A DNA stretch of 38,993 nucleotides from Actinomyces sp. (GTDB lineage Bacteria > Actinomycetota > Actinomycetes > Actinomycetales > Actinomycetaceae). The stretch lies in assembly GCF_030530635.1 (NCBI RefSeq), contig NZ_JAUMUL010000007.1:1-38993 (forward strand), read 5' to 3'. The notes below the pieces were generated by a model, which was not told the DNA's origin, searched no databases, and worked only from the letters and a program-made list of their open reading frames with translations. Of this stretch, positions 7,098-18,569 are shown in pieces. Both the position numbers and the translations under genes were made by a program. Position 1 is the stretch's first letter; every line of letters starts with the position of its first letter.

Positions 7098-7985
7098 ATG
7101 AGCACCACCGTCGGCCCAGCCCTCACTTCTCCCTCCGCCCGCCCGCTCACGATCGCCGTCACCGGCGCCACCGGCAAGGTCGGCGGCCGCGTCGCCGAGC
7201 TACTGCACGATGCCGACCTGCGTCAGCGCCTCCTTGTGCGCAACCCGTTGAAGGCCCCCGCTTGGGCCGACGACGTCGCCGTCGCCTCTTATGGCCAGGC
7301 CGATGCCGCCCTACGCGCCCTGGAGGGCGTGGACCTGCTGTTCATGGTTTCGGCCGCCGAGAGCGCCGATCGTCTCGAACAGCACAAGACCCTCATCGAT
7401 ACAGCAGCGGCGGCCGGCGTGCGGCACGTCGTCTACACCAGCTTCCTGGGCGCCGGCCCTGAGGCCGCCTTCACCCTGGCCCGCACCCACTGGGCGACCG
7501 AGGAACACCTGCGCGCCAGCGGTATGACCTGGACCTTCCTGCGCGACTCCTTCTATATCGACTTCATCCCTGATCTGGTCGTCGACGGCGTCATCGCCGG
7601 CCCCGCTGGTTCCGGACGTGTAGGCGCCGTCGCCCGTGAGGATGTCGCGTGCAGTGCGGCCGCGATCCTCACCGGCGTTGCCGACGGCCAGGACCGACAT
7701 GACGGAGCGACCCACGAACTGACCGGGCCCGAGGCCTTCACCCTGGCCGAAGCGGCCGCCACCATCACGACTGTGACCGGCCGTCCCACCGTCTACCGTG
7801 ACCAGAGCCTCGATGAGGCCTATGCGTCCCGCCGCGGCTACAACGCGCCCGCCTGGCAGTTGGATGCCTGGGTGTCCACCTACACCGCGATCGGCTCCGG
7901 TGAGCTCGCCACCGTCACCGACGATGTGCGCGCGCTTACTGGGCGGACGCCACTCACGCTGGCCGAGGTGCTGCGCCGTGGATAG
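7098..7985 (+). CDS. NmrA-like SDR family NAD(P)-binding oxidoreductase
   Basis: A 295-residue atypical short-chain dehydrogenase/reductase. The Rossmann dinucleotide motif is VTGATGKVGGRV near residue 20-31, followed by LLVRNP (where family members select NADP(H)), VDLLFMVSA, GVRHVVYTSFLGAG and the NmrA-type TWTFLRDSFYIDFIP. The C-terminal half (THELTGPEAFTLAEAAATI) matches the layout of quinone reductase QOR2/YtfG and NmrA proteins. The YxxxK catalytic pair of classical SDRs is not evident, as usual in this group. The ATG at 7098 is chosen because it has AAAAGG five bases upstream and precedes the Rossmann fold by a normal distance; frames extending further upstream run into non-coding-looking sequence. 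It appears monocistronic, and its physiological substrate is unknown. Confidence 0.85.
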   Translation: MSTTVGPALTSPSARPLTIAVTGATGKVGGRVAELLHDADLRQRLLVRNPLKAPAWADDVAVASYGQADAALRALEGVDLLFMVSAAESADRLEQHKTLIDTAAAAGVRHVVYTSFLGAGPEAAFTLARTHWATEEHLRASGMTWTFLRDSFYIDFIPDLVVDGVIAGPAGSGRVGAVAREDVACSAAAILTGVADGQDRHDGATHELTGPEAFTLAEAAATITTVTGRPTVYRDQSLDEAYASRRGYNAPAWQLDAWVSTYTAIGSGELATVTDDVRALTGRTPLTLAEVLRRG

Positions 7986-8100
7986 GGCGGGCATCCGGCG
8001 CCGCTGGCGCCATATCCACCGGTCTCGGTACGTCCTTAGTGCCGGTCTCGAGGGGGTGACCGCCCGGTGGACGGCGTGCGCGTCGTTAGCGGCGCTGCGT

Positions 8101-8106
8101 TAACAT
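8101..8106 (+). promoter_or_regulatory. Candidate -10 of the pyr operon
   Basis: TAACAT fits TANNNT. Initiation about seven bases downstream would place the PyrR-binding hairpin almost at the 5' end of the message. No good -35 hexamer is visible 17-18 bases upstream, so the call rests on the hexamer and position. Confidence 0.35.
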
Positions 8107-8120
8107 CACCCTGACCGACA

Positions 8121-8155
8121 TCCTTGAAGCCCGTCCAGTGAGGCGGAGAAGGAGG
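8121..8155 (+). promoter_or_regulatory. PyrR-binding RNA hairpin overlapping the pyrR ribosome binding site
   Basis: The leader folds as TCCTT (8121-8125) with AAGGA (8149-8153), an internal purine bulge, GCC (8129-8131) with GGC (8142-8144), and a loop CGTCCAGTGA. The loop matches the conserved PyrR-recognition element (consensus around CCGUCCAGAGAGGC). The 3' arm contains the pyrR Shine-Dalgarno AAGGAGG, so PyrR bound with UMP would stabilise the hairpin and block translation initiation, as proposed for Mycobacterium smegmatis. No separate terminator/antiterminator pair is seen, favouring translational control. Confidence 0.8.
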
Positions 8156-8165
8156 TCCACGTACC

Positions 8166-8756
8166 GTGGCCGCAATACAGCCCCCCGGGAAGCAGATCCT
8201 CGGCGCCGCCGAGATCCAGCGCTCCCTCGTACGCATCGCCCACGAGATACTTGAACGCAATCGTGGCGCCAGCAATCTGATGATCCTCGGCATCCCATCC
8301 GGGGGAGTCCCACTCGCCCGGCGTCTGGCAGCAGCGCTTGAGGTCGCCGCCAAGGAGTCCGACGACCCCGCCGGGACCCCGCCGGTCGGCACCCTGGACA
8401 TCACCATGTACCGCGACGACCTCGGTCGCCACCCGATCCGCGTGCCCCAGCCCACCCGCATCCCGGGGGAGAGCCTGGAGGGCCGCACCGTCATCCTGGT
8501 GGACGACGTGCTCTTCTCCGGCCGCACCATCCGTGCCGCCCTGGACGCCCTGGGCGCCATCGGGCGCGCAGACGCCGTCCAGCTGGCCGTGCTGGTGGAC
8601 CGCGGTCACCGCCAACTACCCATCCGCGCCGACTACGTGGGCAAGAACCTGCCCACCTCCCGGACCGAGAAGGTGGTCGTGTCGCTGACCGAACTCGGCG
8701 CCGATGTCGACGCCGTCACCATCGTCGATGCTGCACCTCAGGAGGCCGCCCGATGA
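8166..8756 (+). CDS. pyrR: PyrR bifunctional pyr operon regulator / uracil phosphoribosyltransferase
   Basis: A 196-residue type-I phosphoribosyltransferase-fold protein. The PRPP-binding signature VILVDDVLFSGRT lies at residues 109-121, with the upstream LGIPSGGVPLARRL and the PyrR-typical LDITMYRDDL at 77-86. PyrR binds a hairpin in pyr mRNA when UMP is high and often has uracil phosphoribosyltransferase activity. GTG at 8166 is the start: AAGGAGG lies 10-12 bases upstream, inside the predicted PyrR hairpin. It heads the operon, overlapping pyrB by four bases (ATGA), so repression at its start would be passed down the chain of coupled genes. Confidence 0.95.
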   Translation: MAAIQPPGKQILGAAEIQRSLVRIAHEILERNRGASNLMILGIPSGGVPLARRLAAALEVAAKESDDPAGTPPVGTLDITMYRDDLGRHPIRVPQPTRIPGESLEGRTVILVDDVLFSGRTIRAALDALGAIGRADAVQLAVLVDRGHRQLPIRADYVGKNLPTSRTEKVVVSLTELGADVDAVTIVDAAPQEAAR

Positions 8757-9757
8757 AGCACCTGCTGTCAGCCAAGGACCTGTCCCGTGACGAGGCGGTG
8801 ATGGTACTGGACACCGCCGAGGCCATGGCCGCCACCCAGCGCCACGCCGTCAAGAAACTGCCCACTCTGCGCGGCAAGACCGTGGTGAACCTCTTCTTCG
8901 AGGACTCCACCCGCACCCGCCTGTCCTTCGAGGCGGCCGCCAAGCGCCTGAGCGCCGACGTCATCAACTTCTCCGCCAAGGGTTCCTCCGTCTCCAAGGG
9001 CGAGTCCCTGAAGGACACCGCCCAGACGATCATGGCGATGGGCGCCGACGCCGTGGTGGTGCGCCACTCCGCCTGCGGCGCCGCCCACCTGCTGGCCCAC
9101 GCCGGCTGGATCGACGTGCCCGTCCTGAACGCCGGCGACGGCACCCACCAGCACCCGACCCAGGCACTGCTGGACGCTATGACCCTGCGCCGCTGGTACA
9201 CCCCCGGCGGTCCGGCATCCGGCTCCGCCCGTGCCGGTGACGGCAGCCCCGCCCCTCGCGGCCGCGACCTCGACGGCGCCCGCGTCATCATCGTCGGAGA
9301 CGTGCTGCACTCCCGTGTGGCTCGCTCCAACGTCGACCTGCTCACCACCCTGGGTGCCCACGTGACCCTCGTCGCCCCACCCACCCTGCTGCCGGTGGGC
9401 ATGGAGGACTGGCCCTGTGAGGTCTCCTACGACCTCGATGCCGCCATCACGGCCGCCGAGCCGGACGCCGTGATGATGCTGCGCGTGCAGCGTGAGCGCA
9501 TGAGCGCCGCCGGCGGCGGATACTTCCCCAGCCCCGGGGAGTACTCCCGCGGCTACGGGCTGGACGCAGTGCGCCGCGCCGCCATGCCCGAACACGCCAT
9601 CGTCATGCATCCCGGCCCCATGAACCGCGGCCTGGAGATCACCGCCGACGCCGCCGACGACGTCCGCTCACGCGTGGTCGAACAAGTCGGCAACGGCGTC
9701 TCCGTGCGTATGGCCGCCCTGTACCTGCTCCTCGCCGACGAAGGGAACCAGCTGTGA
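8753..9757 (+). CDS. pyrB: Aspartate carbamoyltransferase catalytic subunit
   Basis: A 334-residue enzyme condensing carbamoyl phosphate with aspartate in the second step of UMP synthesis. The carbamoyl-phosphate motif STRTR is at 52-56, HPTQ at 134-137 and HPGPMNRG at 286-293. Residues about 149-171 form a Gly/Ala/Pro-rich, low-complexity insertion between the two domains, making the protein slightly longer than the usual 305-315. No pyrI regulatory subunit is present, as expected outside enterobacteria. The ATG overlaps the pyrR stop and the pyrB stop overlaps the GTG of pyrC. Confidence 0.96.
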   Translation: MKHLLSAKDLSRDEAVMVLDTAEAMAATQRHAVKKLPTLRGKTVVNLFFEDSTRTRLSFEAAAKRLSADVINFSAKGSSVSKGESLKDTAQTIMAMGADAVVVRHSACGAAHLLAHAGWIDVPVLNAGDGTHQHPTQALLDAMTLRRWYTPGGPASGSARAGDGSPAPRGRDLDGARVIIVGDVLHSRVARSNVDLLTTLGAHVTLVAPPTLLPVGMEDWPCEVSYDLDAAITAAEPDAVMMLRVQRERMSAAGGGYFPSPGEYSRGYGLDAVRRAAMPEHAIVMHPGPMNRGLEITADAADDVRSRVVEQVGNGVSVRMAALYLLLADEGNQL

Positions 9758-11091
9758 CCGCCCATCTCCTGCCAGGTGTCCGTCCCTACGGTGAGGACGC
9801 CACCGATGTACTCATCATCGACGAGACCATCGCCGCCATCGGCCCCGATGCCGCGGCCCAGGCGCCCGCCGACGCCCAGCGTCACGACGACCTGGCCGGC
9901 AAGGTGCTGCTGCCCGGCCTAGTGGACATTCACACCCACTTGCGCCAGCCCGGCGGAGAGAGCGCCGAAACCGTCTACACCGGCACCCGTGCCGCCGCCG
10001 TTGGCGGCTACACCGCCGTGTTCGCCATGGCCAACACCACCCCCGTGCAGGACAACGCCGGCGTGGTCGAGCAGGTGCTGCGCCTGGGTAACCAGGCCGG
10101 CTGGGTGGACGTCCACCCCGTCGGCGCCGTCTCGGAGGGGCTGAGGGGCGAGCACCTGTCTCAGATGGGCGCCATGGCCCACTCCGCCGCCCGGGTACGC
10201 GTCTTCTCCGACGATGGGCACTGCGTGTCCGACCCGGTGCTGATGCGCCGCGCCTTGGAGTACGCCAAGTCCTTCGACGGCGTGATCGCCCAGCACGCCC
10301 AGGATCCCCGCCTCACCGAGGGCGCTCAGATGCACGAAGGCCGCGTCTCCGCCGAACTCGGCCTGGCCGGCTGGCCCGCCGTTGCCGAGGAATCGATTAT
10401 CGCCCGCGACGTCCTGTTGGCGGGCCACGTCGGTTCCCGCCTGCACGTGTGTCACCTGTCCACCGCCGGCAGTGTGGAGATCATCCGCTGGGCCAAGGCA
10501 CGCGGTATCGACGTCACTGCCGAGGCCACCCCCCACCACCTGCTGCTCACCGATGAGAAGGCCCGCACTTACTCGCCCCTGTACAAGGTCAATCCGCCTC
10601 TGCGCACCGCCGCGGACGTGGAGGCGGTGCGAGCCGCGCTGGCCGACGGCACCATCGACGTGGTGGGCACCGACCACGCCCCCCACCCGCGCGAGTCCAA
10701 GGACTGCGAGTGGCAGGCGGGAGCCTTCGGCATGACCGGTCTGGAAACGGCCCTGCCGATCATCATCGCCACCATGGTCGAGCCCGGCCGCATGACCTGG
10801 CGGGACGTTGCCCGCGTGCTGTCCGAGGCTCCCGCCCGCATCGGCCGTCTGGACGATCAGGGCCGTCCGCTGGCAACGGGCGAGAGCGCCAACCTCACGG
10901 TGGTTGACCCCGATGTGCGCCGTGTCGTGGATCCCGACACCCAGTGGACCCGCTCCAACAACACCCCCTATGCCGGCATGGAACTGCCCGGACAGGTCAT
11001 GGCCACCTTCCTCCGCGGCCGCCCCACCGTTCTGGACGGCCGCCCCGTAGCGCAGGGCGCCGCGTCAGGCGAACAGAAGGAGAACGCATGA
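9754..11091 (+). CDS. pyrC: Dihydroorotase (class I)
   Basis: A 445-residue amidohydrolase-superfamily enzyme cyclising carbamoyl aspartate to dihydroorotate. The metal-binding DxHxH is DIHTHLRQPG (D58, H60, H62), followed by GGYTAVFAMANTTP, the histidine motifs VCHLST and TPHHLLLTDE, and GTDHAPH with Asp307. Length and motifs fit class I dihydroorotases, which in some bacteria associate with PyrB, consistent with the tight coupling here. GTG start at 9754 overlaps the pyrB stop (GTGA); the stop overlaps the carA ATG by four bases. Confidence 0.95.
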   Translation: MTAHLLPGVRPYGEDATDVLIIDETIAAIGPDAAAQAPADAQRHDDLAGKVLLPGLVDIHTHLRQPGGESAETVYTGTRAAAVGGYTAVFAMANTTPVQDNAGVVEQVLRLGNQAGWVDVHPVGAVSEGLRGEHLSQMGAMAHSAARVRVFSDDGHCVSDPVLMRRALEYAKSFDGVIAQHAQDPRLTEGAQMHEGRVSAELGLAGWPAVAEESIIARDVLLAGHVGSRLHVCHLSTAGSVEIIRWAKARGIDVTAEATPHHLLLTDEKARTYSPLYKVNPPLRTAADVEAVRAALADGTIDVVGTDHAPHPRESKDCEWQAGAFGMTGLETALPIIIATMVEPGRMTWRDVARVLSEAPARIGRLDDQGRPLATGESANLTVVDPDVRRVVDPDTQWTRSNNTPYAGMELPGQVMATFLRGRPTVLDGRPVAQGAASGEQKENA

Positions 11092-11734
11092 GTTCCCCCG
11101 GGAACGCGAACCCGGCGGCCTACGGCGGCTTCACCAGCCCGGCCCTGCCCGCCGGCGCTCCGGTCCAGCGCACCCCGGCGCTGCTGGTCCTGGAGGACGG
11201 CTACACCCTCGTCGGCAGCTCCTATGGGGCACTCGGTTCTACGGTCGCCAAGATCGTCTTCAACACCGGCATGACCGGTTACCAGGAGACCCTCACCGAC
11301 TCCTCCTATCACCGACAGATCGTGGTGATGACCTCCCCTCACATCGGTAACACGGGAATTAACGATGAGGACGGCGAGTCCGACGGCATCCGGGTGGCCG
11401 GATTCGTGGTGCGCGACCCTGCGCGCCGCGCCTCCTCTTGGCGGGCCCGCCGTGACTTGGAGTCCGAGCTGGCCTCGCACGGGGTGGTCGGCATCTGCGA
11501 CCTCGACACCCGAGCCCTGACTCGCCACCTGCGCGAGCGCGGCACCATGCGTGCCGGGATCTTCTCCGGGGCCGCGCTGCCCGACGGCGTCGGCTACGCT
11601 CCGCAGTCGGCACCAGCGGCTGCCGCGATCGCCCGGTGTCTGGAGGCCGTGCGCGCCGAGCCGGCCATGACCGGCCAGGATCCCGTCGCCGTCGTCGCCT
11701 CCGCCGCCCCCACCACCGCCGAGGAGAACGCCTG

Positions 11735-11735
<1 letters not shown>
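11088..11735 (+). CDS. carA: Carbamoyl-phosphate synthase small chain, truncated: lacks the glutamine amidotransferase domain
   Basis: A 215-residue protein, about half the usual 370-400. The N-terminal small-chain domain is intact and typical: LVLEDGYTLVGSSYG, VFNTGMTGYQETLTD, SYHRQIVVMTSPHIGNTG, GICDLDTRALTRHLRERG. It stops soon after AMTGQD, where family members enter the class-I glutamine amidotransferase domain. The nucleophile motif (GICLGHQ-like), the HxGxN segment and the C-terminal His-Glu pair are absent, and the gene has no room for them. The final residues are SAAPTTAEENA. Start ATG at 11088 follows AGAAGGAG and overlaps pyrC; the TGA overlaps the carB ATG by one base (TGATG). The retained domain normally docks on CarB, but glutamine hydrolysis cannot occur. 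This may be a real in-frame deletion or an assembly collapse. Confidence 0.88.
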
Positions 11736-15066
<3,331 letters not shown>

Positions 15067-15070
<4 letters not shown>

Positions 15071-15963
15071 GCACGGTCCCCTCCTCCGGCGACGGTACTA
15101 GGCGGACGGTAACTCCATTCGGCGCGCGGTTGGCCGCCGCTATGGACGCCCACGGCCCCCTGTGCGTGGGCATCGACCCGCACGCCGCCCTGCTGTCGGA
15201 CTGGGGGCTACCCGACACGCCCGCCGGCCTGCGGGAGTTCTCCCTGCGCGTAGTCGAGGCGCTGGGGGGACGAGTGGCAGCCGTCAAACCCCAGTCCGCG
15301 TTCTTCGAACGTCACGGCTCCCATGGCATCGCAGTCCTGGAGGAGACGCTGGCCGCCCTGCGACAGGCGGGCACACTTGCCGTCCTGGACGTTAAACGGG
15401 GGGACATCGGCTCCACGATGAACGGCTACGCCCAGGCCTACCTGGCCGACGGCGCCCCGCTGGCGGCCGATGCCATCACCGTCTGCCCGTACCTGGGCTA
15501 CGGCTCACTGGAGCCCGCGCTGGAGATGGCCGCACGCACCGGCCGGGGCGTATTCGTGCTGGCACTGACCTCCAACCCGGAGGGCGCCGCGGTGCAGCAC
15601 GCCCGTAGCCCTCAAGGACGCGCCGTGGCCGCCGACGTGGTCGCCGGGGTGACCCAATCCAACGCCCGTGCCCGGGCCGCCGGCGTTCTGGGCAGCGTCG
15701 GTCTGGTAGTGGGCGCCACCATCGGTGACGCCGTGCACGCCCTGGACCTAGACCTGGTGGCCGCCGACGCGCCCCTGCTGGCGCCGGGCGTCGGTGCGCA
15801 GGGGGCGGGCGCGGCCGAGTTACAGGTGGTCTTCGGACCCGCCCGAGTCAATGTGCTCGCCTCCACGTCCCGGGGTGTGTTGCGTGCCGGCCCCGCCACC
15901 GCCGACCTGCGTACGGCTGCCGCTCGCGCGGCCGCCGAGGCAGCCACCGCCCTGCGCCGTTGA
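15067..15963 (+). CDS. pyrF: Orotidine-5'-phosphate decarboxylase (type 2)
   Basis: A 298-residue TIM-barrel enzyme converting OMP to UMP. The long, mycobacterial-type version is indicated by CVGIDPHAALL near the N-terminus, AAVKPQSAFFERHG, and the catalytic segment VLDVKRGDIGSTMNGYA with Asp108 and Lys110. TVCPYLGYGSLEP and VFVLALTSNPEG also fit this group. It is the last gene of the pyr operon, overlapping carB by four bases. pyrD and pyrE are not in the window. About 90 bases separate it from gmk, where many actinobacteria carry mihF. Confidence 0.95.
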
Positions 15964-16053
15964 CGGTATGGGCTCTGCTGGAGGCCGCCCAAAACGATCG
16001 GGAGCTCGTGCGCCGCTTCGGCCGACCGGTGCCCGAAGAGGCATTATGGGCTC

Positions 16054-16629
16054 ATGACCGCAGCCCAGGCGCCGCCCGCCCGTCTCACTGTCATCGCCGG
16101 ACCGACCGCCGTGGGCAAGGGCACTATCGTCTCCGAGTTGCGGCGCCGCCACCCCGACCTGTTCGTCTCGGTATCCGCCACCACCCGCGCTCCTCGCCCC
16201 GAAGAGCGCGACGGCGTCCATTACCATTTCGTCTCCGAAGCCGAATTCGACCGGCTGGTGGCTGCGGGCCAGATGCTGGAGTGGGCGGTCGTTCACGGCA
16301 CCCATCGTTACGGAACGCCGCGCGGGCCGGTGCAGGACCAACTCGACGCCGGCCGCCCCGCCCTGTTGGAGATCGACCTGGCCGGTGCGCGGCAGGTTCG
16401 TGCCGCCATGCCGCAGGCCCAGCTGGTCTTCATCGCCCCACCGAGTTGGGAGGAGCTGGTGGCGCGCCTGACTGGACGGGGGACCGAGACGCCCACGGAC
16501 CGCGCCCGCAGACTTCAAACCGCCCGGGTGGAGCTCGCCGCCGCCGCGGAGTTCGACTGCGTCGTCGTCAACGACTCCGTGGCACGTGCCACGGATGAGC
16601 TTGAGGACGTGCTCGGCCTGAGACGTTAG
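16054..16629 (+). CDS. gmk: Guanylate kinase
   Basis: A 191-residue P-loop kinase converting GMP and ATP to GDP and ADP. Walker A is GPTAVGKG (16-23); the GMP-binding region follows as SVSATTRAPRPEERDGVHY, with LLEIDLAGARQVR as the Walker B-like segment and GRGTETP as the lid. Length is normal. The ATG at 16054 is the only start before the P-loop in this frame. CATTAT at 16042-16047, exactly six bases upstream, could be a -10 for a leaderless message; GAAGAGG about 11 bases upstream is an alternative weak ribosome binding site. The frame is not shared with the overlapping open frame that starts at 15960. Confidence 0.95.
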   Translation: MTAAQAPPARLTVIAGPTAVGKGTIVSELRRRHPDLFVSVSATTRAPRPEERDGVHYHFVSEAEFDRLVAAGQMLEWAVVHGTHRYGTPRGPVQDQLDAGRPALLEIDLAGARQVRAAMPQAQLVFIAPPSWEELVARLTGRGTETPTDRARRLQTARVELAAAAEFDCVVVNDSVARATDELEDVLGLRR

Positions 16630-16632
16630 AGT
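16627..16632 (+). promoter_or_regulatory. Candidate -10 for rpoZ
   Basis: TAGAGT overlaps the gmk stop codon and fits TANNNT. It would give a leader of about 85 bases before rpoZ. A TTGAGG at 16601-16606 is a possible -35, though its 20-base spacer is long. TATAGC at 16699-16704 is an alternative -10. Confidence 0.3.
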
Positions 16633-16723
16633 AAGGTGCTTGCGGCGCAGTGCCCTCCGGGGAAAGTCCGCAAACCGCAGCACCGCGCCCGAACCGGTAT
16701 AGCACACATTGGGAGACAAGCAC

Positions 16724-17131
16724 ATGCTCGGAACCTCTGCCGACCCCGAGGGAATCACCAACCCTCCCATTGACGATCTCTTGGAGAAGGTCGACTCAAA
16801 GTACGGGCTGGTGGTGGAGGCCGCCAAGCGCGCCCGGCAGATCAACAGCTACAACCAGCAACTGGAAGACAACCAGTTCGAGTACTTCGGCCCCCTCGTC
16901 GAGGCCGATAACGAGGACAAGGCCTTGAGCATCGCCCTGCGTGAGGTCGCTGAGGGCAAGCTCCAGGTCATCTCGGGGGACGAGGCCCGTGCCCGTCGCG
17001 CCGAGGCCGAGGAAGCCCGTCGCGCCGCCGAGGCGGATATGTTCTCCGACATCCCGCTGGACAGCCCCCTCGACCTGGCGGGCCAGGACGAGCCCGGCAG
17101 CGCCACTGACCTGGACGACATCCAGTTCTGA
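16724..17131 (+). CDS. rpoZ: RNA polymerase omega subunit
   Basis: A 135-residue omega subunit, which helps assemble beta' into RNA polymerase. The actinobacterial N-terminus EGITNPPIDDLLEKVDSKYG is followed by LVVEAAKRARQINSYNQQL and the conserved KALSIALREVAEGKL helix. The C-terminal 45 residues are Ala/Arg- then Asp-rich and more variable, making it longer than the about 90-residue E. coli protein but normal for actinobacteria. ATG at 16724 is preferred over the TTG at 16709 because GGGAGA sits seven bases upstream of the ATG and overlaps the TTG. Confidence 0.93.
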   Translation: MLGTSADPEGITNPPIDDLLEKVDSKYGLVVEAAKRARQINSYNQQLEDNQFEYFGPLVEADNEDKALSIALREVAEGKLQVISGDEARARRAEAEEARRAAEADMFSDIPLDSPLDLAGQDEPGSATDLDDIQF

Positions 17132-17173
17132 CCTACGGCGTCCTCACCCCGAGTACCGACTAGACGCACAGTC

Positions 17174-18499
17174 GTGGCCATCGACACCAGCCGCAGGCAG
17201 GAACGTGATGCGGCCCGGACACGTCGCATCGTTGTGGGCGTGTCCGGCTCCATCGCCGCCTACAAGGCACCGTCGGTGATCCGGTTGCTGCGCGCGGCCG
17301 GGCACGAGGTGCGGACTGTGCCCACCGCGGCGGCGCTGCGTTTCATTGGCGCTCCGGCGCTGGCCGCCGTCACCGGCGCGCCGGTGCAGTCCGGCGTCTT
17401 CGAGGACCCAGCCGCCGTTGCGCACGTGGAGACGGGGGAGTGGGCGGAGCTGGTTCTGGTGGCGCCTGCCTCGGCGGACCTGCTCTCCCGAGCCGCCGCC
17501 GGCCGTGCCGACGACCTGCTCACCGCCACACTGCTGACCACCACCGCCCCGGTCGTGATGGCGCCCGCAATGCACACCCAGATGTGGAACCATCCCGCCA
17601 CGCGCGAGAACGTGGCCACGCTGCGGCGCCGCGGCGTGACCATCATCGAGCCCGATTCTGGGCCGCTGACGGGCTCCGGATACGGATCCGGGCGTCTGCC
17701 CGAGCCCGAGCGGATCGTGGCCCAGGCTCTGGCGCAGCTGAATGGTGTGCCCGAAGACGACCTCAAACCTCTGTCCGGACGTCACGTCGTCGTATCCGCC
17801 GGAGGTACGCGCGAACCGCTTGATCCGGTGCGCTACCTCGGCAACCGCTCCTCCGGGAGGCAGGGCGCAGCCATCGCCCGGTGCGCGGCCGCCCGCGGCG
17901 CCCGCGTGACCCTGGTCTCCGCGCACGTCGACTCGCAGGTGTTGACCGAACTGTCACCCCAAATCGAGGTGGTTCCCGTCACCACGGCCCTGGAGCTGCG
18001 GGGGGCCGTGCGTGCCGCCGCCACTGACGCCGATGCGGTGGTCATGGCAGCGGCAGTGGCCGACTTCCGGCCCGCCGTCGTGGCGGACTTCAAGCTGAAG
18101 AAGCATCCGCTCGCCGCATCCGCGGGAGCTGCGGACGCGGCCGGTCCCACCCCTATCGCCCTGGTGGAGAATCCCGATGTTCTGGCCGGTCTGGTGACCG
18201 ACCCGCCGCGCACGGACGGAGGGCGCACCCTGGTGGTCGGCTTCGCCGCCGAGACGGGCGACGCCGAGGGCGACGTGCTGGCTCACGGCGCCGCCAAGGC
18301 TCGCCGCAAGGGTGCTGACCTGCTGGTGGTCAACGCCGTCGGCGTCGACCGGGGCTTCGGAGACGTCCCCAATGCCGTCATTGTGCTTGATGCCGCCGGG
18401 GAGGAGATCACCCGGATGCAGGGGAGCAAGCAGGAAGTGGCCGACGTCCTAGTCGCACTAATCACCGACCGGCTCCGCGACGATGCGGGCCGGCAGTAA
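17174..18499 (+). CDS. coaBC: Bifunctional phosphopantothenoylcysteine decarboxylase / phosphopantothenate-cysteine ligase (CoaBC)
   Basis: A 441-residue coenzyme A biosynthesis enzyme. The N-terminal CoaC flavoprotein domain has VVGVSGSIAAYK (20-31), the catalytic His84 in AHVETGEW, and PAMHTQMW (131-138), where the canonical PxMNxxMW Asn is His, as I recall for other actinobacterial CoaBC. The C-terminal CoaB ligase domain has VVSAGGTREPLDPVRYLGNR, the SSGRQG nucleotide loop, the DFKLKKHP region and a dimerisation-type VVGFAAETG. Start GTG at 17174 lies 42 bases after rpoZ, with no strong ribosome binding site visible. The order gmk-rpoZ-coaBC-metK is conserved across actinobacteria. Confidence 0.95.
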   Translation: MAIDTSRRQERDAARTRRIVVGVSGSIAAYKAPSVIRLLRAAGHEVRTVPTAAALRFIGAPALAAVTGAPVQSGVFEDPAAVAHVETGEWAELVLVAPASADLLSRAAAGRADDLLTATLLTTTAPVVMAPAMHTQMWNHPATRENVATLRRRGVTIIEPDSGPLTGSGYGSGRLPEPERIVAQALAQLNGVPEDDLKPLSGRHVVVSAGGTREPLDPVRYLGNRSSGRQGAAIARCAAARGARVTLVSAHVDSQVLTELSPQIEVVPVTTALELRGAVRAAATDADAVVMAAAVADFRPAVVADFKLKKHPLAASAGAADAAGPTPIALVENPDVLAGLVTDPPRTDGGRTLVVGFAAETGDAEGDVLAHGAAKARRKGADLLVVNAVGVDRGFGDVPNAVIVLDAAGEEITRMQGSKQEVADVLVALITDRLRDDAGRQ

Positions 18500-18554
18500 G
18501 GCTTGCCACATGCGAGCACCCTCGGCCCGCGCGGTTCGGGCAGGCGTGCGCCGG

Positions 18555-18569
18555 TACCCTTGGGACGTG
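18555..18569 (+). promoter_or_regulatory. -10 hexamer of a probably leaderless metK mRNA
   Basis: TACCCT (18555-18560) fits TANNNT and is followed by exactly six bases before the GTG at 18567. No Shine-Dalgarno lies between. The same geometry occurs before the genes at 5543 and 22542. Confidence 0.5.

Noticed and set aside
6728..7177. A 149-codon minus-strand frame in the gap before the oxidoreductase, considered as a transposase remnant
   Set aside because: No transposase motif, terminal repeats or target duplication could be seen, and it runs into the start of the oxidoreductase gene.
15960..16598. A 212-codon open frame starting at the pyrF stop and covering most of gmk
   Set aside because: Its first ~30 residues look protein-like, but the rest is an Arg-rich shadow of the clearly real gmk frame, and no family is recognisable.
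16640..16700. GGGGAAAGTCCG before rpoZ resembles a conserved RNase P RNA segment
   Set aside because: The gap is only 94 bases, far too short for RNase P RNA, and the other conserved segments are missing.
17564..17587. His in place of Asn in the CoaC PxMNxxMW motif, considered as a loss of function
   Set aside because: As I recall, PAMHTxMW is the normal form in actinobacterial CoaBC, so it is not an anomaly.
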